Shown piece after piece: positions 15,354 through 20,502 of a DNA stretch of 20,502 bases; the first letter of the stretch is position 1; every line of letters begins with the position of its first letter. The notes beneath the pieces were generated by a model. The model had not been told where the DNA came from and made no database searches. It saw nothing but the letters and a program-made list of their open reading frames with translations. Source of the stretch: Bacteroides sp. (GTDB taxonomy: Bacteria > Bacteroidota > Bacteroidia > Bacteroidales > Bacteroidaceae); contig DXOJ01000474.1 in NCBI GenBank assembly GCA_019412865.1, forward strand, positions 1 through 20,502, read 5' to 3'. Made by a program: the position numbers and the translations under genes.

Positions 15354-17645
15354 ATGAAGAAACTAGCTCTATTCGCTTTTACGTTACTTAGTGCATGGGC
15401 TATGACTGCAAAAACAATTACCGGACCGGTGGACTATGTTAGTCCGCTGGTTGGTACGCAGTCAAAGCACGCATTATCTACCGGAAATACTTACCCTGCC
15501 ATTGCGCTGCCCTGGGGAATGAACTTTTGGGTTCCGCAGACTGGTAAAATGGGCGATGGATGGGCCTATACGTATGACGCTGACAAGATCAGAGGATTCA
15601 AACAAACCCATCAGCCAAGTCCCTGGATCAATGATTACGGTCAATTTGCCATCATGCCGGTAACCGGTAAGGCAGTATTTAATCAGGATGAGCGTGCCAG
15701 TTGGTTCTCTCATAAAGCTGAAACGGCTACTCCTTATTATTATAAAGTATATCTCGCCGATCATGATGTAGTGACCGAAATTGCTCCGACAGAGAGAGCA
15801 GCTGCTTTCCGTTTCACTTTCCCCGAAAACGACCACTCTTATGTAGTGGTAGACGCTTTTGATAAAGGCTCGTTTGTGAAAGTAATCCCTTCGGAGAACA
15901 AGATTATCGGTTATACCACTAAAAACAGCGGTGGTGTTCCTGCCAACTTTAAAAACTACTTTGTACTGGTATTCGACAAACCGTTTACTTATACGGCTGC
16001 CGTAGCCAGTGGTGTGATTGATACCAACAAACTGGAAGTGACGGACAACCATGCCGGCGCACTGATCGGTTTCAAAACCCGCAAGGGCGAACAGGTGAAT
16101 GTTCGTGTCGCTTCCTCTTTCATCAGCCCCGAACAGGCTGAACTGAACCTGAAAGAACTGGGTACGGACAACGTTGAACAGATTGCTGCGAAAGGCCGCA
16201 AGGTATGGAATGACGTACTGGGACGCATCGAAGTGAAAGACGATGATATCGACCATTTGCGTACATTCTACTCCTGCCTGTATCGTTCGGTATTGTTCCC
16301 CAGAAGCTTCTATGAAATAGATGCCAAAGGAGACGTGATGCACTACAGCCCTTATAACGGTGAAGTACTTCCGGGCTATATGTTTACTGATACCGGTTTC
16401 TGGGATACATTCCGTTGCCTTTTTCCATTCCTCAACCTGATGTATCCATCCATGAATACGAAGATGCAGGAAGGATTGGTGAACACCTACAAGGAAAGCG
16501 GATTCCTTCCGGAATGGGCGAGCCCCGGTCATAGAGGTTGTATGGTTGGAAACAACTCCGCTTCCGTAGTTGCCGACGCTTACCTGAAAGGACTAAAAGG
16601 ATACGATATCGAAACCCTGTGGGAAGCCGTGAAACACGGAGCAAACGCAGTGCATCCGAAAGTGGGTTCTACCGGACGATTAGGACATGAGTATTATAAT
16701 AAGTTGGGATACGTTCCTTATAATGTAGGTATTAACGAAAATGCAGCCCGTACACTGGAATATGCTTATGATGACTGGTGTATCTACCAACTCGGCAAAG
16801 CCTTGAAGAAACCGAAAAAAGAGATTGAAATCTTCGCCAAGCGTGCAATGAATTATAAGAACCTATACGATCCCGAACACAAACTGATGCGTGGCAAGAA
16901 TGAAGACGGTACGTTCCAGTCTCCGTTCAATCCGTTGAAATGGGGAGATGCTTTCACGGAAGGTAACAGCTGGCATTACACCTGGTCTGTATTCCACGAT
17001 CCTCAAGGTCTGATCGACCTGATGGGTGGTAAAGATGGCTTCAACCAGATGATGGACTCTGTATTTATTCTGCCTCCGATATTCGATGAGAGCTATTACA
17101 GAGCCGTTATCCATGAAATCCGTGAAATGCAGATTATGAATATGGGCAACTATGCGCATGGCAACCAGCCGATCCAGCACATGCTTTATATGTACAACTA
17201 TTCCGGTCAACCCTGGAAAGCGCAGCACTGGATTCGTGAAGTAATGGATAAACTCTATACTCCTGCTCCCGACGGTTATTGCGGTGATGAGGACAACGGC
17301 CAGACTTCTGCCTGGTATGTATTCTCGGCAATGGGATTCTATCCGGTATGCCCCGGTACAGATGAGTATGTCCTGGGTACTCCTTACTTCAAAGAGATGA
17401 AACTGCATCTGGAAAACGGAAAGGCAGTAACCATCTCCGCCCCGAATAACGGAGACGACAAGCGTTACATTTCATCAATGACGCTGAACGGCAAGGAACA
17501 TACCAAAAACTACCTGACCCATCAGGACCTGATGAATGGCGCCACCATTTCTTTCAAGATGGATGCCAAACCCAATCAGCAACGTGGTACGAAAGAAAGC
17601 GATTTCCCTTACTCTTTCTCTAATGAATTCAAAAAGAAGAAGTAA
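15354..17645 (+). CDS. GH92 calcium-dependent exo-alpha-mannosidase, predicted periplasmic
   Basis: A 763-residue family 92 enzyme; the family inverts configuration and removes mannose from side chains. The signal peptide ends near SAWAMTA (residue 19) without a lipobox. The N-terminal beta-sandwich starts at VDYVSPLVGT with NTYPAIALPWGMNFWVPQT and GFKQTHQPSPWINDYGQ. The (alpha/alpha)6 barrel holds DTGFWDTFRCLFPFLNLMYP, and TEGNSWHYTW with Glu536, the likely general acid. GDEDNGQTSAW contains Asp645 and Asp647, the likely base and calcium-site acids. The loop HGNQP has Gln605 where many GH92 enzymes have Glu. The length is normal. It lies 12 bp after the GtaA-like gene and 2 bp before GH125, so translation is probably coupled. 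Family is secure; linkage (alpha-1,2, alpha-1,3 or phospho-linked) is open. Confidence 0.94.
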   Translation: MKKLALFAFTLLSAWAMTAKTITGPVDYVSPLVGTQSKHALSTGNTYPAIALPWGMNFWVPQTGKMGDGWAYTYDADKIRGFKQTHQPSPWINDYGQFAIMPVTGKAVFNQDERASWFSHKAETATPYYYKVYLADHDVVTEIAPTERAAAFRFTFPENDHSYVVVDAFDKGSFVKVIPSENKIIGYTTKNSGGVPANFKNYFVLVFDKPFTYTAAVASGVIDTNKLEVTDNHAGALIGFKTRKGEQVNVRVASSFISPEQAELNLKELGTDNVEQIAAKGRKVWNDVLGRIEVKDDDIDHLRTFYSCLYRSVLFPRSFYEIDAKGDVMHYSPYNGEVLPGYMFTDTGFWDTFRCLFPFLNLMYPSMNTKMQEGLVNTYKESGFLPEWASPGHRGCMVGNNSASVVADAYLKGLKGYDIETLWEAVKHGANAVHPKVGSTGRLGHEYYNKLGYVPYNVGINENAARTLEYAYDDWCIYQLGKALKKPKKEIEIFAKRAMNYKNLYDPEHKLMRGKNEDGTFQSPFNPLKWGDAFTEGNSWHYTWSVFHDPQGLIDLMGGKDGFNQMMDSVFILPPIFDESYYRAVIHEIREMQIMNMGNYAHGNQPIQHMLYMYNYSGQPWKAQHWIREVMDKLYTPAPDGYCGDEDNGQTSAWYVFSAMGFYPVCPGTDEYVLGTPYFKEMKLHLENGKAVTISAPNNGDDKRYISSMTLNGKEHTKNYLTHQDLMNGATISFKMDAKPNQQRGTKESDFPYSFSNEFKKKK

Positions 17646-17647
17646 TC

Positions 17648-19111
17648 ATGAAAAAACAAATCAAATATATCAGTGCAGGTATGCTGGCAGGTATACTTCT
17701 CTGTGGCGGGGAGCTGCAAGCCTCCAACCGTATGACGGAAATGCATGTATGTCTGGCGGATGCTATTCAGAAAGATAACCGCCCGGAAATATCCAATCGT
17801 CTGTTCCGTTCCACTGCGGTAGAGAAGGAAATTCTCCGTGTACAGAAACTTTTGAAGAATGCGAAGTTGGCATGGATGTTTACCAACTGTTTCCCGAATA
17901 CACTGGACACTACCGTACATTTCCGTAAAGGAAGCGATGGCAAACCGGATACGTTCGTATATACGGGCGATATTCATGCCATGTGGTTGCGTGATTCTGG
18001 TGCGCAGGTATGGCCTTACGTGCAATTAGCTAATTCGGACCCCGAACTGAAAGAAATGCTGGCAGGAGTTATTCTCCGTCAGTTCAAATGTATCAATATC
18101 GATCCGTACGCGAACGCTTTTAATGACGGTGCTATTCCTGACGGTCATTGGATGAGCGACCTTACGGACATGAAACCGGAGTTGCACGAACGTAAATGGG
18201 AAATTGACTCCTTATGCTATCCGTTGCGCTTGGCCTATCATTACTGGAAGACTACCGGAGATGCGAGCATATTCAATGAAGAGTGGATTCAGGCAATCAC
18301 TAATGTCCTGAAAACATTCAAAGAACAACAACGCAAAGACGGAGTAGGTCCTTATAAATTCCAACGTAAGACGGAACGTGCACTGGATACTGTGAGCAAT
18401 GACGGTCTGGGAGCACCGGTGAAACCAGTCGGTTTGATTGTTTCCAGTTTCCGTCCTTCGGACGATGCTACTACGCTTCAATTCCTGGTTCCTTCCAATT
18501 TCTTTGCCGTATCTTCTTTGCGTAAGGCAGCCGAGATTTTGGAGAAGGTAAACAAGAAGACAGCTTTGTCTAAAGAATGTAAGGACTTGGCGCAGGAAGT
18601 GGAAACAGCTTTAAAGAAATATGCGGTGTATAACCATCCTAAATATGGTAAAATCTATGCATTCGAGGTAGATGGTTTTGGAAATCATCATCTGATGGAC
18701 GATGCCAATGTGCCGAGTTTGCTTGCGATGCCTTATTTGGGTGATGTGAATGTAAACGATCCGATTTATCAGAATACCCGCCGTTTTGTATGGAGTGAGG
18801 ACAATCCTTACTTCTTTAAAGGCAAGGCAGGCGAAGGAATCGGCGGACCGCATATCGGTTATGATATGGTGTGGCCGATGAGTATTATGATGAAAGCCTT
18901 CACAAGTCAGAATGATGCCGAAATCAAAACCTGTATCAAGATGTTGATGGACACCGATGCCGGTACCGGTTTTATGCACGAATCTTTCCATAAGGATAAT
19001 CCGAAGAATTTTACCCGTGCATGGTTTGCCTGGCAGAATACTCTTTTCGGTGAGTTGATTTTGAAGTTGGTTAATGAAGGAAAGGTAGATTTATTGAATA
19101 GTATACAGTAA
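17648..19111 (+). CDS. GH125 exo-alpha-1,6-mannosidase, predicted periplasmic
   Basis: A 487-residue family 125 enzyme that inverts configuration and removes terminal alpha-1,6-linked mannose. The signal peptide (about 1-26, ISAGMLAGILLCGGELQAS) has no proper lipobox because Leu precedes the Cys. The family signature TGDIHAMWLRDSGAQVWPYV lies at 106-125. Asp187 in WEIDSLCYPLRLAY is the likely general acid. Glu445 in MHESFHKDNPKNFTRAWFAW is the candidate base. GFGNHHLMDDANVPSLLAMP and GIGGPHIGYDMVWPMS are further conserved blocks. The ATG is 2 bp after the GH92 stop, a sign of coupled translation. GH76 plus GH125 is the main reason for naming alpha-1,6-mannan as substrate. Catalytic assignments come from family memory and motif position, not alignment. 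Confidence 0.94.
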   Translation: MKKQIKYISAGMLAGILLCGGELQASNRMTEMHVCLADAIQKDNRPEISNRLFRSTAVEKEILRVQKLLKNAKLAWMFTNCFPNTLDTTVHFRKGSDGKPDTFVYTGDIHAMWLRDSGAQVWPYVQLANSDPELKEMLAGVILRQFKCINIDPYANAFNDGAIPDGHWMSDLTDMKPELHERKWEIDSLCYPLRLAYHYWKTTGDASIFNEEWIQAITNVLKTFKEQQRKDGVGPYKFQRKTERALDTVSNDGLGAPVKPVGLIVSSFRPSDDATTLQFLVPSNFFAVSSLRKAAEILEKVNKKTALSKECKDLAQEVETALKKYAVYNHPKYGKIYAFEVDGFGNHHLMDDANVPSLLAMPYLGDVNVNDPIYQNTRRFVWSEDNPYFFKGKAGEGIGGPHIGYDMVWPMSIMMKAFTSQNDAEIKTCIKMLMDTDAGTGFMHESFHKDNPKNFTRAWFAWQNTLFGELILKLVNEGKVDLLNSIQ

Positions 19112-19131
19112 TATGCTGACATAGTAAATTG

Positions 19132-19209
19132 AACGCGGATAACGCGGATGATGCGGTTCTTTTTCTGGTGCAAAATCAGAAAAAACGTGTTATCCGCGTC
19201 GTCTGCATC
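19132..19209. repeat. REP-like GC-rich inverted repeat between GH125 and the epimerase
   Basis: ACGCGGATAAC (19133-19143) and GTTATCCGCGT (19189-19199) are perfect 11-bp complements. Inside them, TTTTTCTG (19160-19167) pairs with CAGAAAAA (19177-19184). The left side also holds a tandem 9-mer, AACGCGGAT twice (19132-19149), followed by the related GATGCGG. The right arm continues with a similar word. GC content stands out from the A/T-rich surroundings. Motifs of this CGCGGAT/ATCCGCG type are dispersed between Bacteroides genes (recalled, not searched). It could stabilise the 3' end of the mannosidase message or stop transcription. Confidence 0.7.
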
Positions 19210-19254
19210 TAAATATGAATAGCTGAAAACTAATAGTTAAAAACCAATTGTATC

Positions 19255-20385
19255 ATGAAAAAGTTATGTGTATGGGCAGTTGCCGCCCTTTTAATGGCAG
19301 CTTGTACTCCGAAAGCTGAAAAGGCTACAGATTCCGGTTTATTGCAGAGTAAATTCCAGACAGAAGTAGATGGAAAGAAGACTGATTTGTTCACTCTGCG
19401 TAACAAGAACAACATGGAAGTTTGTATTACGAACTTCGGTGGACGTATTGTTTCAGTGATGGTTCCCGACAAAGACGGACAGATGCGTGACGTTGTTCTC
19501 GGTTTCGATTCTATTCAGGACTATATCAGCAAGCCTTCGGATTTCGGTGCGACTATCGGACGTTATGCCAATCGTATCAATCAGGGACAGTTCACCTTGG
19601 ATGGTGTAGAATATCAGCTTCCCCGCAATAACTACGGCCATTGTCTGCACGGCGGACCGCAAGGATTCCAATACCGGGTGTTTGATGCAGAATTGTTGAA
19701 TCCGCAGGAATTGCAGTTGACTTATCGTGCAGAAGACGGTGAAGAAGGTTTTCCGGGAAACATCACTTGTAAGGTAGTGATGAAACTGACGGACGATAAT
19801 GCCATCGATATTCAATACGAAGCGGAAACAGACAAACCGACGATTGTAAATATGACCAACCACTCTTATTTTAACCTTGAAGGTGATGCCGGCAACAACT
19901 CCGGTCATTTGTTGATGGTGGATGCGGACTATTACACTCCGGTGGATAGTACTTTCATGACAACTGGCGAGATCGTTCCGGTAGAAGGAACTCCGATGGA
20001 TTTCCGCACCCCGACTCCGGTAGGCGAACGTATCAACGATTATGATTTCGTACAGCTGAAAAACGGTAACGGTTACGACCACAACTGGGTATTGAACACG
20101 AAAGGCGACGTAACCCGTAAATGCGCTTCTTTGAAATCACCGAAGACTGGTATCGTACTCGACGTTTATACTAACGAACCGGGTATTCAAGTATATGCAG
20201 GTAACTTCCTCGATGGTTCACTGACCGGAAAGAAAGGCATTACTTACAACCAACGTGCTTCCGTATGTCTCGAAACACAGAAATATCCGGATACTCCGAA
20301 CAAACCGGAATGGCCGTCGGCTGTACTTCGTCCGGGTGAGAAATATACAAGTCAATGTATCTTTAAATTCTCTGTAGATAAGTAG
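19255..20385 (+). CDS. galM: Aldose 1-epimerase (mutarotase), lipoprotein
   Basis: A 376-residue GalM-family enzyme that interconverts alpha and beta anomers of free aldoses. The signal peptide ends in LMAAC (Cys17). TPKAEK follows without an acidic cluster, so a periplasm-facing lipoprotein is more likely than a surface one. Key residues of the family are visible: Arg103 in IGRYANRI, His132 in LHGGPQGFQYRVFD, His203 in TNHSYFNLEGDAG (general acid) and Glu340 in CLETQKYPDTPN (general base). Length is normal for bacterial GalM plus a leader. It follows GH125 by 143 bp, separated by the REP-like repeat, so it may be partly or separately transcribed. In this setting it would equilibrate beta-mannose released by the inverting GH92 and GH125. 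The natural sugar is inferred from context. Confidence 0.92.
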   Translation: MKKLCVWAVAALLMAACTPKAEKATDSGLLQSKFQTEVDGKKTDLFTLRNKNNMEVCITNFGGRIVSVMVPDKDGQMRDVVLGFDSIQDYISKPSDFGATIGRYANRINQGQFTLDGVEYQLPRNNYGHCLHGGPQGFQYRVFDAELLNPQELQLTYRAEDGEEGFPGNITCKVVMKLTDDNAIDIQYEAETDKPTIVNMTNHSYFNLEGDAGNNSGHLLMVDADYYTPVDSTFMTTGEIVPVEGTPMDFRTPTPVGERINDYDFVQLKNGNGYDHNWVLNTKGDVTRKCASLKSPKTGIVLDVYTNEPGIQVYAGNFLDGSLTGKKGITYNQRASVCLETQKYPDTPNKPEWPSAVLRPGEKYTSQCIFKFSVDK

Positions 20386-20395
20386 AATTGGTAAT

Positions 20396-20413
20396 AAAAC
20401 AAGCTCTTGTTTT
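20396..20413 (+). terminator. A/T-rich hairpin directly after the epimerase
   Basis: AAAACAA (20396-20402) pairs with TTGTTTT (20407-20413) around GCTC, 10 bp after the stop codon, and the 3' arm runs into further T. The stem is perfect but mostly A-T. It may act alone or with the stronger hairpin that follows. Confidence 0.4.
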
Positions 20414-20414
20414 T

Positions 20415-20452
20415 GAAGGACGGATTGTCCGATTAGGGATTATCCGTTCTTT
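20415..20452. terminator. Terminator hairpin closing the locus
   Basis: The arm at 20415-20430 (GAAGGACGGATTGTCC) pairs with 20437-20452 (GGATTATCCGTTCTTT) around GATTAG, with one mismatch and three G-U pairs. TTTGCTTT at its end supplies a short T tract on the + strand. It most likely ends the mannosidase/epimerase transcript and could serve both directions if a convergent gene lies to the right. The remaining 50 bases to the window edge contain no supportable gene. Confidence 0.6.
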
Positions 20453-20502
20453 GCTTTAATGTAATCAAAGAAGAAATAACATTGATCCCCATGGGTGCGG
20501 CA

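Noticed and set aside
15474..16532. 352-codon open frame on the minus strand inside GH92
   Set aside because: The + strand frame has GH92 motifs throughout; the reverse frame shows no recognisable domain and is explained by codon-composition shadowing.
20440..20502. Possible convergent gene end on the minus strand, or a new + strand start at ATG 20492
   Set aside because: Two reverse frames stay open from the edge to stops inside the terminator hairpin and one + frame starts near the edge, but about 20 codons or fewer are visible in each and none is recognisable.

Overview
The window is a polysaccharide utilization locus (PUL) from a gut Bacteroides or a close relative. The evidence is a SusC/SusD pair, an ECF sigma and FecR-type anti-sigma pair, many lipoproteins with acidic residues after the lipobox cysteine, A/T-rich short gaps, and tightly packed same-strand genes. 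All genes supported here read on the + strand. The species cannot be fixed from the sequence alone.

Layout. 1-1792: regulators, namely an ECF sigma factor cut by the left edge and its membrane anti-sigma factor. 1793-1941: a leader with a perfect 9-bp hairpin. 1942-7313: SusC-like TonB-dependent transporter with an N-terminal STN signalling domain, and its SusD-like lipoprotein. 7334-11316: three predicted surface lipoproteins, a GH76 endo-alpha-1,6-mannanase and two LamG-type putative glycan-binding proteins. 11317-11548: the longest gap (232 bp), with a hairpin and a candidate promoter that divide the locus. 11549-19111: a second gene run with a GH76 lacking a lipobox, a large GtaA-like (DUF4965/DUF1793) protein, a GH92 alpha-mannosidase and a GH125 exo-alpha-1,6-mannosidase. 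19112-19254: a GC-rich REP-like inverted repeat. 19255-20385: a lipoprotein aldose 1-epimerase, followed by terminator hairpins. No gene-free stretch exceeds 300 bases.

How the parts probably work together (inference from family knowledge). The substrate is most likely an alpha-mannan with an alpha-1,6 backbone, such as fungal cell-wall mannan. Surface GH76 cuts the backbone, LamG proteins and SusD hold the glycan, and SusC imports oligomers. In the periplasm GH92 trims side-chain mannose, the second GH76 shortens the backbone and GH125 removes terminal alpha-1,6-mannose. The epimerase then equilibrates the beta-mannose released by the inverting GH92 and GH125. The SusC STN domain would report transport to the FecR-like protein, which frees the sigma factor to raise expression.

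The least understood parts are the GtaA-like protein, which has a galactose-binding-like insertion and sits between mannosidases; a GH92 with Gln where many relatives have Glu; the LamG pair built on a repeated helical module; and the structured susC leader.
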